64,000 bases of DNA from Streptomyces scabiei 87.22 (GTDB lineage: Bacteria; Actinomycetota; Actinomycetes; Streptomycetales; Streptomycetaceae). This document shows, piece after piece, positions 42,381 to 52,379 of the stretch. The notes beneath the pieces are model-generated. The model saw nothing but the letters and a program-made list of their open reading frames with translations. It was not told where the DNA came from and searched no databases. The stretch's first letter is position 1. Every line of letters starts with the position of its first letter. Made by a program: the position numbers and the translations under genes. The DNA is taken from contig NC_013929.1 of NCBI RefSeq assembly GCF_000091305.1, forward strand, positions 3,410,001-3,474,000, in the 5' to 3' direction.

Positions 42381-43196
42381 TCAGAAGAGTGTGCCCTCCT
42401 CGGGCCCCTCCAGCTCCTTCAGCAGCTCCGGGCCGTTGTTGCGGACGCTGCTGACCGCGGTGGAGACGGGGTAGGCGCGCATCAGCCCGGCGGGCGGCGG
42501 TTCGAGCAGAGCCCGCAGATCGTCCGGGTCGGTGCGGGCGGGATCGAGCCATCCGTCCCAGCGGTCGGGCGTGAGCATCAGCGGCATCCGGGGGTGAATG
42601 TCGGCCAACGCGCGCGGGCCGTCCTGCGGGGCCACGGCCAGCGGGGACGTCTCGGCCTCGGTCGTGATCACCGAGCAGGTCGCCCACCAGGCCCGCGGGT
42701 GGTCGTCCGGCAGCGTCCTGTCCCGCCAGAACTCGTACAGCCCGGCCATCGCGAAGACCGACCCGTCGGCCGGGAGCACGAAGTACGGCTGCTTGCGCGG
42801 GCGCTTCTTCCTGCCCTCGACCTCCAGCTCCCGCTCCCCCGCGCCGGTGACCCACTCGAAGTAGCCGTCGGCGGGCAGGATGCAGCGCCGGGCGGCGAAG
42901 GCCCGGCGGTACGACGGCTTCTCGTGCACGGTCTCCGCGCGGGCGTTGATCATCCGGGCGGCGCCCTCGGGGCTCTTGGACCAGGACGGGACCAGCCCCC
43001 ACTTCAGCTTCCGGAGCTGGCGAACCGGCCGCTTGTCGTCGGCGTCCTTCAGAGGGCGGTCGAGAACCGCGTAGACCTCCTTGGTGGGAGCCACGTTGTA
43101 ATCGGGCTCCAGGGACTCCTCCGGCTCCCACGTCTCGATCTCAAAGACTCCTGCGAGATCCTCGGGCCTACGACTCGACGCATACCGTCCGCACAT
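42381..43196 (-). CDS. YedK/HMCES-type abasic-site processing protein (SRAP)
   Basis: A 271-residue SRAP protein. It starts MCGRYASS, so the catalytic Cys is residue 2, as needed after Met removal. Other family features are YNVAPT with the Asn, WGLVPSWSK, INARAETV, ADGYFEW with the Glu, and HPRMPLMLT with the His. It forms a stable crosslink with abasic sites in single-stranded DNA. The upstream open frame is discarded because Cys2 must follow the start. It is coupled to the hydrolase gene. Confidence 0.93.
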   Translation of the reverse strand: MCGRYASSRRPEDLAGVFEIETWEPEESLEPDYNVAPTKEVYAVLDRPLKDADDKRPVRQLRKLKWGLVPSWSKSPEGAARMINARAETVHEKPSYRRAFAARRCILPADGYFEWVTGAGERELEVEGRKKRPRKQPYFVLPADGSVFAMAGLYEFWRDRTLPDDHPRAWWATCSVITTEAETSPLAVAPQDGPRALADIHPRMPLMLTPDRWDGWLDPARTDPDDLRALLEPPPAGLMRAYPVSTAVSSVRNNGPELLKELEGPEEGTLF

Positions 43197-43306
43197 AGGT
43201 GCCACACTGCCAGGCCGACCCGTCACCCGACCACCGCCCCCGCACCCCCACCCGGCGTCACACGCCGCCCCCAGCCGATCGCGACCCCGAGGAGCCACAG
43301 CAGAAC

Positions 43307-44029
43307 ATGGAAAGCACCGCAGTCACCTCGCTGGCGAGTCTGTGGGACGAAATCTTCGGCACCCAGCCCGAACCCGACCTCTGGGTCGTCATAGCCACCG
43401 CGGTCGCCGCGCTCGCGGCGATCGTCCCGCACGGCGTCTGGCGCCTCTCGCGCAACGCCATCACCATCGCCCACGAGGGCGGCCACGGTCTGGTCGCGCT
43501 GCTCACCGGCCGCACCCTGACCGGCATCCGGCTGCACTCCGACACCAGCGGCCTCACGGTGAGCCGGGGCAGGCCCACCGGCATCGGCATGATCCTCACC
43601 GCCGCCGCCGGCTACACCGCTCCCCCGCTCCTCGGTCTCGGCGGCGCGGCCCTCCTCGGCTCCGGCCGCATCACCCTGCTGCTGTGGCTCTCCACGATCC
43701 TGCTGATCGCCATGCTGATCATGATCCGCAACGCCTACGGCGCCCTCACGGTCCTCGTCACCGGCGGCACCTTCGTGGTCGTCTCCTGGCTCGCGGGACC
43801 CCAGGTCCAGGCCGCGTTCGCCTACGCGGTGGTCTGGTTCCTGCTGCTGGGCGGCGTACGCCCGGCGTTCGAACTCCAGGCCAAGCGCCGCCGCGGCGGG
43901 GCCGGCGACTCGGACGCGGACCAGCTCTCCCGCCTGACCCACGTCCCGGCGACGGTATGGCTGATCATGTTCCACGTGGTGTCGCTGTGCGCCCTGACGG
44001 GGGGCGGCCGCTGGCTGCTGCACCTGTGA
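43307..44029 (+). CDS. M50-like (site-2 protease) membrane metallopeptidase
   Basis: A 240-residue membrane protein starting at ATG 43307, with GAGGAG upstream. AHEGGHGLVALLTG carries HExxH inside a helix near residue 60, and LTAAAGYTAPPLLGLGGAALL and RNAYGALTVLVTGG follow, as in the M50B-like peptidases of actinobacteria. About six helices. It may cut membrane proteins inside the bilayer. The target is unknown. Confidence 0.85.
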   Translation: MESTAVTSLASLWDEIFGTQPEPDLWVVIATAVAALAAIVPHGVWRLSRNAITIAHEGGHGLVALLTGRTLTGIRLHSDTSGLTVSRGRPTGIGMILTAAAGYTAPPLLGLGGAALLGSGRITLLLWLSTILLIAMLIMIRNAYGALTVLVTGGTFVVVSWLAGPQVQAAFAYAVVWFLLLGGVRPAFELQAKRRRGGAGDSDADQLSRLTHVPATVWLIMFHVVSLCALTGGGRWLLHL

Positions 44030-44043
44030 CTCCGGGGGCCCGC

Positions 44044-44074
44044 GGCGCGCGGGGAACCGCGCGACCGGCCACGA
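44044..44074. repeat. Copy of the GGGGCGCGGGGAACTGCGCG family
   Basis: GCGCGCGGGGAACCGCGCGACCGGCCACGAC, between the M50 gene and aroA. Its ACCGGCCACGAC tail is shared with the copy at 23809. Confidence 0.6.
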
Positions 44075-44150
44075 CGAAAGCCGCATCCGACGGGCGACGC
44101 ATGTCAACCGGCTGAACCGGGCGGAGGCAACCCCCACTAAAGTGGGCCGC

Positions 44151-45482
<1,332 letters not shown>

Positions 45483-45498
45483 CGGGCGGACCGGGATC

Positions 45499-46512
45499 AT
45501 GCGCCGTTACGGCAAGCACACCGACGAGGACGACATCCGCAGCCGCCCGAACCGCAAGGGCAACCGTCCCCGTACGCACATCCGTCCCAAGCACGAGGAC
45601 GCGGCGGAGGGCATGGTCCTCACCGTCGACCGGGGGCGGCTGACCTGTCTGGTCGAGGACCGTGTGGTGATGGCGATGAAGGCCCGGGAGCTGGGCCGCA
45701 AGGCGGCGGTGGTAGGCGACACCGTCGCCCTGGTCGGCGACCTCTCCGGCAAGAAGGACACCCTCGCCCGGATCGTCCGCATCGCCGACCGTACGTCGGT
45801 GCTGCGCCGCACGGCGGACGACGACGACCCCTACGAGCGGGTCGTCGTCGCCAACGCCGACCAGCTCGCCATCGTCACGGCCCTCGCCGACCCGGAACCC
45901 CGCCCCCGGCTGATCGACCGCTGTCTGGTGGCCGCCTACGACGCCGGCCTCGCGCCCCTCCTCGTCCTGACGAAGTCGGACCTGGCCTCTCCGGACAAAC
46001 TCCTGGAGCTCTACGGCGACGTCGACCTCCCCCACGTCGTGACGAGCCGCGAGGAACTGGAGTCGGGGGGCGCCGCCGACCGTGTCCGCGTCCACCTCGA
46101 CGGCAGGGTCACCGCGTTCGTCGGCCACTCCGGCGTGGGCAAGACGACCCTGGTGAACGCCCTGGTCCCCGAGGACCGCCGCCGTACGACGGGGCATGTG
46201 AACGCGGTGACGGGCCGCGGCCGGCACACCACCACCTCGGCGCTGGCCCTGCCCCTGGCGGACTCGGACGGCGGCTGGGTGGTGGACACCCCGGGCGTCC
46301 GGTCGTTCGGGCTGGCCCACATCGACCCCTCCCGGGTCATCCACGCCTTCCCGGACCTGGTTCCGGGCACCGAGGGCTGCCCGCGGGCGTGCAGCCACGA
46401 CGAGCAGGACTGCGCGCTGGACCAGTGGGTGGCGGACGGACACGCGGACCCGGCCCGCCTCTACTCCCTGCGCAGACTCCTCGCGACGCGCGAACGACGG
46501 GAAGGCGACTGA
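45499..46512 (+). CDS. rsgA: Ribosome biogenesis GTPase RsgA
   Basis: A 337-residue circularly permuted GTPase: an OB-like domain (residues about 38-110), the G4 motif TKSD near 157 ahead of the P-loop GHSGVGKTTL near 208, switch GRHTTT, DTPGVR near 263, and the zinc knuckle CPRACSHDEQDC near 294. It checks the 30S decoding centre late in assembly. The basic N-terminus (RSRPNRKGNRPRTHIRPKH) probably binds rRNA. Likely co-transcribed with aroA. Confidence 0.92.
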   Translation: MRRYGKHTDEDDIRSRPNRKGNRPRTHIRPKHEDAAEGMVLTVDRGRLTCLVEDRVVMAMKARELGRKAAVVGDTVALVGDLSGKKDTLARIVRIADRTSVLRRTADDDDPYERVVVANADQLAIVTALADPEPRPRLIDRCLVAAYDAGLAPLLVLTKSDLASPDKLLELYGDVDLPHVVTSREELESGGAADRVRVHLDGRVTAFVGHSGVGKTTLVNALVPEDRRRTTGHVNAVTGRGRHTTTSALALPLADSDGGWVVDTPGVRSFGLAHIDPSRVIHAFPDLVPGTEGCPRACSHDEQDCALDQWVADGHADPARLYSLRRLLATRERREGD

Positions 46513-46640
46513 CCTCCGCGTTGTTTGCGCCCCCGCCCACCCGGTAAGTGCATAATCGCACCAAGTCGGACCCGGAGCGGACGAGATCGCCGGGAGCGGA
46601 CCGAGCGGTCACGGAACGCGGGGACACGGGAGGACGAGAC

Positions 46641-46964
46641 ATGGCGTGGCTGCTGGTGGTCGTGGCGGGGCTGCTGGAGACCGGGTTCGCCGTCTGTCTG
46701 AAGCTCTCGCACGGTTTCACCAGGCTCTGGCCCACGGTCGCCTTCTGCGTCTTCGCCCTCGGCAGCTTCGGACTGCTGACCCTCTCCCTGAAGAAGCTCG
46801 ACGTCGGCCCCGCCTACGCCGTCTGGACGGGCATCGGCGCGGCCGGCACCGCGATCTACGGGATGATCTTCCTCGGCGACCTCGTCTCCACCCTGAAGAT
46901 CGTCTCGATCACCCTGGTGATCGTGGGGGTCGTGGGCCTGCAACTGTCCGGATCCGCCCAGTAG
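46641..46964 (+). CDS. Small multidrug resistance exporter, Gdx/SugE subtype
   Basis: A 107-residue protein with four helices. The essential Glu is in helix 1 (GLLETGF, near residue 13), and LKLSHGFT and GPAYAVWTGIGAAGTAIYG follow. The K-x-S-HGF pattern points to the guanidinium-exporting subtype rather than EmrE. It is a single gene, so it would work as a homodimer. ATG 46641 has GGAGGACG upstream. A TetR-family gene is convergent. Confidence 0.85.
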   Translation: MAWLLVVVAGLLETGFAVCLKLSHGFTRLWPTVAFCVFALGSFGLLTLSLKKLDVGPAYAVWTGIGAAGTAIYGMIFLGDLVSTLKIVSITLVIVGVVGLQLSGSAQ

Positions 46965-46996
46965 TCCGCGGCCCGGCGGGGACGGCGCCGCGGCGG

Positions 46997-47623
46997 CTAC
47001 AGATGGTTGAGGGACCGGCTGAGCTGACGCGGCAGCGCGGTCCGCACGAGGTCCGTGACCCCGCCCTCCGCCGGGGGCGCCGCCACGCAGGACAGGGCGA
47101 GCCGGACGGCGAGTTCGCAGGACCGGGCCAGCTCCCCCGGGTCCGGCCGGGGAGCGCCGGGCCCGGACAGCGCGGCGACGGCCCGTTCACGCACCAGCGC
47201 CACGAAGTCGGTGGGCGCGGGCAGGGGCCCGTCCGCACGGCGCTGGGCGGGCACGACGGAGGACGAGGGCACCGCCGAGAGGGTCGGTGAGGGCAGCCGC
47301 TCGCTCCAGCAGCCGGTGAGCATGGCGCGGACGAGCACGTTGTTCCGGGAGGCCCGTACGGTCCATTCGGCGGTCGCGGCCAGCCGGTCCCGGGTGTCCG
47401 CGGGAGTGGCCAGCGCCCGGTCCACGCCCGCCAGATAGCCGTCCGCCTCCCGCCGGACCAGGGCCCTGGCGAGTCCGTCCTTGCTGCCGAACTCGTTGTA
47501 CAGCGTCTGACGTGACACTCCCGCCACCGCCGCCACGTCCACCATGCGTACGGCGGACCACGGCCGGCGCATCAGCGCCGTGTAAGCGGCGTCCAGCAAG
47601 GATTCCCGCGCTGCAGGCATCAT
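46997..47623 (-). CDS. TetR-family transcriptional regulator
   Basis: A 208-residue regulator. The HTH is in residues about 8-55 (SLLDAAYTALMRRPWSAVRMVDVAAVAGVSRQTLYNEFGSKDGLARAL). The ligand domain has no recognisable relatives. It ends 33 bp from the SMR exporter end, convergently, and may control it; no operator was identified. The start could be either of two adjacent ATG codons. Confidence 0.86.
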   Translation of the reverse strand: MMPAARESLLDAAYTALMRRPWSAVRMVDVAAVAGVSRQTLYNEFGSKDGLARALVRREADGYLAGVDRALATPADTRDRLAATAEWTVRASRNNVLVRAMLTGCWSERLPSPTLSAVPSSSVVPAQRRADGPLPAPTDFVALVRERAVAALSGPGAPRPDPGELARSCELAVRLALSCVAAPPAEGGVTDLVRTALPRQLSRSLNHL

Positions 47624-47946
47624 CGCCTCCCTAACAAGCGAGCGGGCGGCTCTGGCCCTCAGATTTGACGCGCATCAAGTCACTGTCAAGAGTTCGCGGC
47701 GGCCCCCGGGGGCGCGCGTCGGCCGGCGCGCGCGGCACGTGCCGCCCCACCTCGACGGCGCCCGCCCTCACCCCCGTCGGTGACTCCCCGTCGTCTGCCC
47801 ACGGCCTCGGCGGGACATTCACGCCGAGCCCCACGCGCTCACACCGCCCGGCGCTCCGGTCCCGGACCTCCCGCGGACCCCGTTGCCCCGACCCGCCTCC
47901 GGCCCCCTGTAGCCCCGTACCGACCTCGACAGATACCGTTCGCCAC
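47624..47946. other. Intergenic region between tetR and hisN
   Basis: About 320 bp without a credible gene. A short AT-richer stretch near 47660-47690 (TTTGACGCGCATCAAGTCACTGTCAAG) could hold a promoter or operator for the TetR-family gene: TTGACGCG and its neighbour CACTGTCAAG form a loose inverted pair. Confidence 0.35.
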
Positions 47947-48747
47947 ATGGCCGACTACCTCGACGACCTCCGCTTCGCCCACGTCCTCGCGGACGCCGCC
48001 GACGCGACCACCATGGCCCGCTTCAAGGCCCTCGACCTGAAGGTCGAGACGAAGCCGGACATGACCCCGGTGAGCGAGGCCGACAAGGCCGCCGAGGAGC
48101 TCATCCGCGGCCAGCTCCAGCGCGCCCGCCCCCGGGACGCCATCCTGGGCGAGGAGTTCGGCCTGGCCGGAACCGGCCCCCGCCGCTGGGTCGTCGACCC
48201 GATCGACGGCACCAAGAACTACGTCCGGGGCGTCCCCGTCTGGGCCACCCTGATCTCCCTGATGGAAGCGGCCGAGGGCGGCTACCAGCCCGTCGTCGGC
48301 GTCGTCTCCGCTCCTGCCCTGGGCCGCCGCTGGTGGGCGGCGAAGGGCCACGGCGCCTTCACGGGCCGCAGTCTCAGCTCGGCCTCCCGTCTGCGCGTCT
48401 CCCGCGTCGCGCGGCTGTCGGACGCGTCCTTCGCGTACTCCTCCCTCGGCGGCTGGGAGGAGCGCGGCAGCCTGAACGGCTTCCTGGACCTGACCCGCGA
48501 GGTGTGGCGCACGCGCGCGTACGGCGACTTCTGGCCGTACATGATGGTCGCCGAGGGCTCGGTGGACATCTGCGCCGAACCCGAGCTGTCCCTGTGGGAC
48601 ATGTCCGCCAACGCGATCATCGTCACCGAGTCGGGCGGCAGCTTCACCGGTCTCGACGGCCGCCCCGGCCCGCACAGCGGCAACGCGGCGGCGTCGAACG
48701 GTCTGCTGCACGACGAGATGCTGGGCTACCTGAACGAGCGCTACTGA
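47947..48747 (+). CDS. hisN: Histidinol-phosphatase (inositol-monophosphatase family)
   Basis: A 266-residue magnesium-dependent phosphatase: KPDMTPVSEADKAAEELI, GEE at 68-70, DPIDGTKNYVRG (84-95) and WDMSANAIIVTESGG near the end are the metal-binding motifs of the IMPase fold. Sequence features (MADYLDDLRFAHVLADAADATT) are those of actinobacterial HisN, which completes histidine synthesis. No other his gene is adjacent. Confidence 0.88.
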   Translation: MADYLDDLRFAHVLADAADATTMARFKALDLKVETKPDMTPVSEADKAAEELIRGQLQRARPRDAILGEEFGLAGTGPRRWVVDPIDGTKNYVRGVPVWATLISLMEAAEGGYQPVVGVVSAPALGRRWWAAKGHGAFTGRSLSSASRLRVSRVARLSDASFAYSSLGGWEERGSLNGFLDLTREVWRTRAYGDFWPYMMVAEGSVDICAEPELSLWDMSANAIIVTESGGSFTGLDGRPGPHSGNAAASNGLLHDEMLGYLNERY

Positions 48748-48933
48748 CCGCTCCTCTGCCGGAGTGATCCCGAGGCGCCCCGAACTGACCACGCACGCCC
48801 CCTTGTTGACCTCCGCTTTACCTGCCACATTGAGAGCTCCCCCCTTGTGAACTTGTGCAGTGCTCAATTGGTGCCTCCGGCGCCGGGCCCGCACCATCCG
48901 TCACCGGGGTGCCCTAGGAGGTGGCTGAACTCC

Positions 48934-49368
48934 ATGCTCGTCCGCGACGCCATGAGCACAGTGGTCCTCACCATCGGCCCCGATCACACTCTCCGGCAGG
49001 CCGCCGCCCTGATGTCGGCCCGCCGCATCGGCGCGGCCGTGGTCCTCGACCCGGACGCCGGCGGACTCGGGATACTGACCGAACGCGACGTCCTCAACTC
49101 CGTCGGCCTGGGCCAGAGCCCGGACGCCGAGCGGGCCCATGCCCACACCACCACCGACGTCGTGTTCGCCACGCCGTCCTGGACCCTGGAGGAAGCGGCC
49201 CGCGCCATGACCCACGGCGGCTTCCGCCATCTGATCGTCCTCGACGAGGGCGCCCCGATCGGCATCGTCTCGGTCCGCGACATCATCCGCTGCTGGACCC
49301 CGGCCCCACAGCCCGTCAATCGAGATCGATCCCATATTGGATCGATTCCAAGTCAAGCCAAGCTCTAA
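48934..49368 (+). CDS. CBS-domain pair protein
   Basis: A 144-residue protein made of two CBS domains: VRDAMSTVVLTIGPDHTLRQAAALMSARRIGAAVVLD, and TTDVVFATPSWTLEEAARAMTHGGFRHLIVLDE with GIVSVRDIIRCW. Such pairs bind adenosine ligands. GGAGG lies about 12 bases upstream. The last 20 codons run through a palindrome (49325-49346) that may be the operator of the next gene, so the C-terminus may be non-essential. Confidence 0.85.
   Translation: MLVRDAMSTVVLTIGPDHTLRQAAALMSARRIGAAVVLDPDAGGLGILTERDVLNSVGLGQSPDAERAHAHTTTDVVFATPSWTLEEAARAMTHGGFRHLIVLDEGAPIGIVSVRDIIRCWTPAPQPVNRDRSHIGSIPSQAKL
49325..49346. promoter_or_regulatory. Palindrome upstream of the Fur-family gene
   Basis: ATCGATCC, CATATT, GGATCGAT: 8-bp arms about 70 bp before the Fur-family start, inside the end of the CBS gene. 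Candidate autoregulatory operator. Confidence 0.5.
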
Positions 49369-49417
49369 AATCACACCCGTTCGGGAACTGTTCGTCCAGG
49401 CTGTTACGCTGGTGGCT

Positions 49418-49837
49418 ATGAGTGACCTTCTGGAACGGCTGCGCGGACGCGGATGGCGCATGACCGCACAGCGGCGCGTCGTGGCCGAGGTGCTCGACGG
49501 CGAGCACGTCCACCTGACGGCCGACGAGGTGCACACACGCGCCGTCGCCAAGCTGCCGGAGATCTCCCGGGCCACCGTCTACAACACGCTCGGTGAGCTG
49601 GTCGTCCTCGGTGAGGTGCTGGAGGTCGCCACGGACCGGCGGGCCAAGCGGTACGACCCCAACGCGCACCGCCCGCACCACCACCTGGTCTGCGCCCGAT
49701 GCGGCACGATCCGGGACGTCCACCCCACCGGGAACCCCCTCGCCGATCTCCCCGCCTCCGAGCGCTTCGGCTTCACCGTCTCGGACGTGGAGGTCACCTA
49801 CCGGGGCCTGTGCCCGACCTGCGCGACGACGGCCTAG
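49418..49837 (+). CDS. Fur-family metal/peroxide regulator
   Basis: A 139-residue Fur protein. The winged helix is in residues about 1-80 (RGWRMTAQRRVVAEVL, ISRATVYNTLGELV). The dimerisation half has HRPHHHLVC and two CxxC pairs (CARCG and CPTC) for structural zinc. The sequence does not by itself separate PerR/CatR-like from Fur- or Zur-like sensing. A palindrome lies upstream. Confidence 0.88.
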   Translation: MSDLLERLRGRGWRMTAQRRVVAEVLDGEHVHLTADEVHTRAVAKLPEISRATVYNTLGELVVLGEVLEVATDRRAKRYDPNAHRPHHHLVCARCGTIRDVHPTGNPLADLPASERFGFTVSDVEVTYRGLCPTCATTA

Positions 49838-49889
49838 CCCCGGCGGTGCACGACGAAGCCCCCGGCATCACCCGCTCGGGGGCATACAC

Positions 49890-49924
49890 CAAGGGCCCGG
49901 AACCTGATCGGTTCCGGGCCCTTG
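49890..49924. terminator. Bidirectional terminator after the tRNA and the Fur-family gene
   Basis: CAAGGGCCCGGAACC pairs perfectly with GGTTCCGGGCCCTTG over 15 bp around TGATC. It serves the tRNA (minus) and probably the Fur gene (plus). Confidence 0.82.
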
Positions 49925-49932
49925 GCCTTCAG

Positions 49933-50006
49933 TAGCGGGGACAGGATTTGAACCTGCGACCTCTGGGTTATGAGCCCAGCGAGCTACCGAGCTGCTCCAC
50001 CCCGCG
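49933..50006 (-). tRNA. Initiator tRNA-fMet (CAT), copy 1
   Basis: A 74-nt cloverleaf without encoded CCA. It starts CGCGGGGTGGAGCAG on the minus strand; the anticodon arm is TGGGCTCATAACCCA with three G:C pairs, and the first base pair (C-T) is mismatched, both initiator traits. The TPsiC arm has GGTTCAAATCC. Confidence 0.95.
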
Positions 50007-50061
50007 TCGGTGAAATGAACACTACGTCAAGCTCATCGACCAGCGCAAATCCATTCAGCGC

Positions 50062-52080
50062 CTACGCCGACAGCTCGTCCCGCAGCGCGTCCCGCAGCCT
50101 CGCCGCCCGCTCCCTGACCTCCGCCGGGCCGAGCGCCACGGCCCGGTCGGCCCACCGCTTGCCCTCCACCAGCTCGCCCCGACGCGCGTAGACGAGGGCG
50201 AGCCGCAGAGCTGCCCGCCCGTGCCCCGCGTCGGCGGCCCGGGCCCACCACGACGCGGCCTCCGGCTCGCTCCCCTCACGGGCCAGCAGCAGCCCCAGAT
50301 TGAACGCCCCGTTCCGCGACCCGGACTCCGCCGCGGCCCGGTACCACCGGGCCGCCTCGGCCACGTCTCCGCGCCCCGCGGCGAGCATCCCGACCCGCAC
50401 CTGGGCACGCCGGTGCCCCTGGGACGCGGCCCTCTCGTACCACTCCTCGCACTCGTTCTTCTCCCGCACCGGCTCCCCCAGCTCGTGCGCGGGCGCCGGC
50501 GGCCGGCGCGCGTCCAGCACCGCGGCCAGCCGGTACGCGGCCTCCGCGCTGCCCCCGCCCGCGGCACACCGCAGGTGCCGCTCGGCGGCCCGCTCGTCGC
50601 CGTCCCGCAGCCGCGCGATGGCGACCTGCAGCGCCGCCTCGGTGTGGCCCGCGGCGGCCGCCCGCTCGTACCAGACCAGCGCCGTCACGTCGTCGCCGCG
50701 CCCGGCGAACAGGATGCCCAGGTTGAAGGCGGCGTCCACGCTGCCGGCCTCCGCGGCCTTGGAGAACCACGGCTCGGCCCCGGCGGTGTCCCCGACCTGC
50801 AGCAACAGGATGGCCAGCGCGTTCGCCGCCTCCCGGTGCCCGGCGTACGCGGCCCGCCGGTACCACTGCTCGGCCTGCGCGGTCCGCCCCTGCTCGGCGC
50901 AGAGCAGCCCGAGGTTGTACGCCCCGTTGACGTCACCGGCGTCCATCGCGGCGCGGTACCAGCGCTCGGCGGTCTGCGTCTCGCCCCGCTCGGCGTGCAG
51001 CGCGCCCAGCGCGTTCGCCGCGTTGCCGTCGCCGTCCTGGGCGGCCCGCAGCCACCACACGGCCGCGCTCTCCGTGTCGCCCGCGTCCCGCAGCAGGAAC
51101 CCGAGCGCGCACGCGGCGCGCGGCTCGCCGTCCTTGGCGGAGGTGAGGTACCAGCGGCCGGCCTCCTTGTGCTCACCGCGCCGCTCCAGGATCGCCCCGA
51201 GGTGCAGCGCGGCCCGCCGGTGCCCGCGCGCGGCGGCCTGGCGGTACCACTGCTCGGCCTCCTCGGCAGCGGCGCCGGCCCCGTCGGCCGCACCGGACTC
51301 GCCCGCCCGTGCGGCCGCGCGGCCCGCCCGGACGACGAGGCGGCCCTCGCGGGCGGTGTCACGGTCCGCGCCCGCGCTCTCGAACGCCGCCCGCGCGATC
51401 CTGCGCCCCTCGCGCGCGGCGGCGCGTTCCTCCTGCTCGGCGAGGTGGTCCAGCGCCCGCGCGAGCCGGTAGGCGGCCTCGCGGTGCCCACGCTCGGCGG
51501 CGACCCGCATCCATCGCTCCGCGGCGGCGTCGCTGCGGTGTTCCAGCAGGTCGGCGAGGGCGTACGCGCCCAGGGCGTGCCCCTGCTCGGCGGACTGGCG
51601 CAGCCAGTACTCGGCGGCCGGTTCGTCGCCGCGCTCGCGGTGGTGCCGGCCGAGCGCGTGCGCGGCCGCGGCGGAACCGGCGACGGCCGCGACCCGCCAC
51701 CAGCTGGCGGCCTCGTCGGCGTAACCGCGCTGGTGCAGCAGAACACCCAGGTTGTTGGCCGCCGCTCGGTCCCCGGCGGCGGTGGCGCCCCGCAGGTAGG
51801 GCTCGGCCCCGTCGAGGTCTCCTCGGCGCAGCAGCATGGCTCCGACGACGCTCATCGCCTCGGCGTCGCCGGACTCGGCGGCGAGACGCTGACGCGCCTC
51901 CTCCACGGCGTCCCCCGTCTCGTCCTCGTCCGCCGTACGCACGGACTCGACCGACGCGGTGGACTCGGCGGGCACCGCGAAGTCTGCAGGCAGCACAAGG
52001 TCGTCAGGCTGCGCAAAGTCGGCACGCTGCGCAAACCGCCCTGTCTCCAACAGAGTTGCCTTGTCCCCCATAACGTCCAT
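50062..52080 (-). CDS. Sel1/TPR-repeat protein
   Basis: A 672-residue protein. After an acidic start of about 60 residues it is a solenoid of Sel1-like 36-residue repeats (for example AAEYWLRQSAEQGHALGAYALADLLEH, AEQWYRRAAYAGHREAANALAILL, AARWYRAAAESGSRNGAFNLGLLL), interrupted near residues 220-270 by an Arg/Ala-rich insert. Sel1 proteins act as scaffolds. It lies between two identical tRNA genes on the same strand. No membrane segment is seen. Confidence 0.88.
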   Translation of the reverse strand: MDVMGDKATLLETGRFAQRADFAQPDDLVLPADFAVPAESTASVESVRTADEDETGDAVEEARQRLAAESGDAEAMSVVGAMLLRRGDLDGAEPYLRGATAAGDRAAANNLGVLLHQRGYADEAASWWRVAAVAGSAAAAHALGRHHRERGDEPAAEYWLRQSAEQGHALGAYALADLLEHRSDAAAERWMRVAAERGHREAAYRLARALDHLAEQEERAAAREGRRIARAAFESAGADRDTAREGRLVVRAGRAAARAGESGAADGAGAAAEEAEQWYRQAAARGHRRAALHLGAILERRGEHKEAGRWYLTSAKDGEPRAACALGFLLRDAGDTESAAVWWLRAAQDGDGNAANALGALHAERGETQTAERWYRAAMDAGDVNGAYNLGLLCAEQGRTAQAEQWYRRAAYAGHREAANALAILLLQVGDTAGAEPWFSKAAEAGSVDAAFNLGILFAGRGDDVTALVWYERAAAAGHTEAALQVAIARLRDGDERAAERHLRCAAGGGSAEAAYRLAAVLDARRPPAPAHELGEPVREKNECEEWYERAASQGHRRAQVRVGMLAAGRGDVAEAARWYRAAAESGSRNGAFNLGLLLAREGSEPEAASWWARAADAGHGRAALRLALVYARRGELVEGKRWADRAVALGPAEVRERAARLRDALRDELSA

Positions 52081-52210
52081 CGTCGCACCACCTGCAACCT
52101 GGGTACACCTGGTATACCGCAGCCATTGAGGTCACTACAGCGTTTTGTCGACATGCCCACAGAGCGACAAGTCAAACACAGATTGCCCGGATCCCCCCCG
52201 CCAACACGTC

Positions 52211-52244
52211 GAAGGCCCGGATCCTGATGAGGATCCGGGCCTTC
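52211..52244. terminator. Terminator after tRNA-fMet copy 2
   Basis: GAAGGCCCGGATCC pairs perfectly with GGATCCGGGCCTTC over 14 bp, loop TGATGA, nine bases past the tRNA 3' end on the minus strand. Confidence 0.82.
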
Positions 52245-52252
52245 AACTTCAG

Positions 52253-52326
52253 TAGCGGGGACAGGATTTGAACCTGCGACCTCTGGGTTATGAGCCCAGC
52301 GAGCTACCGAGCTGCTCCACCCCGCG
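52253..52326 (-). tRNA. Initiator tRNA-fMet (CAT), copy 2
   Basis: Identical over all 74 nt to the copy at 49933-50006, including the CCC/GGG anticodon stem and C-T first pair. It has its own terminator, unrelated in detail to that of copy 1, so it is a separate transcription unit. Confidence 0.95.
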
Positions 52327-52379
52327 CCGTTGTGTTGCAACCGTACCACGGTGCGGGGTGGAGCCCTGCATCAGCCTTT

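Noticed and set aside
43197..43306. N-terminal extension of the M50 peptidase from 43199
   Set aside because: The added residues are Pro/Arg rich and overlap the promoter of the divergent SRAP gene; ATG 43307 has a GAGGAG site.
46550..46640. Guanidine riboswitch before the SMR exporter
   Set aside because: ACGA motifs occur (near 46578 and 46634), which recall guanidine-II loops, but I could not build convincing flanking stems. A covariance-model search would decide.
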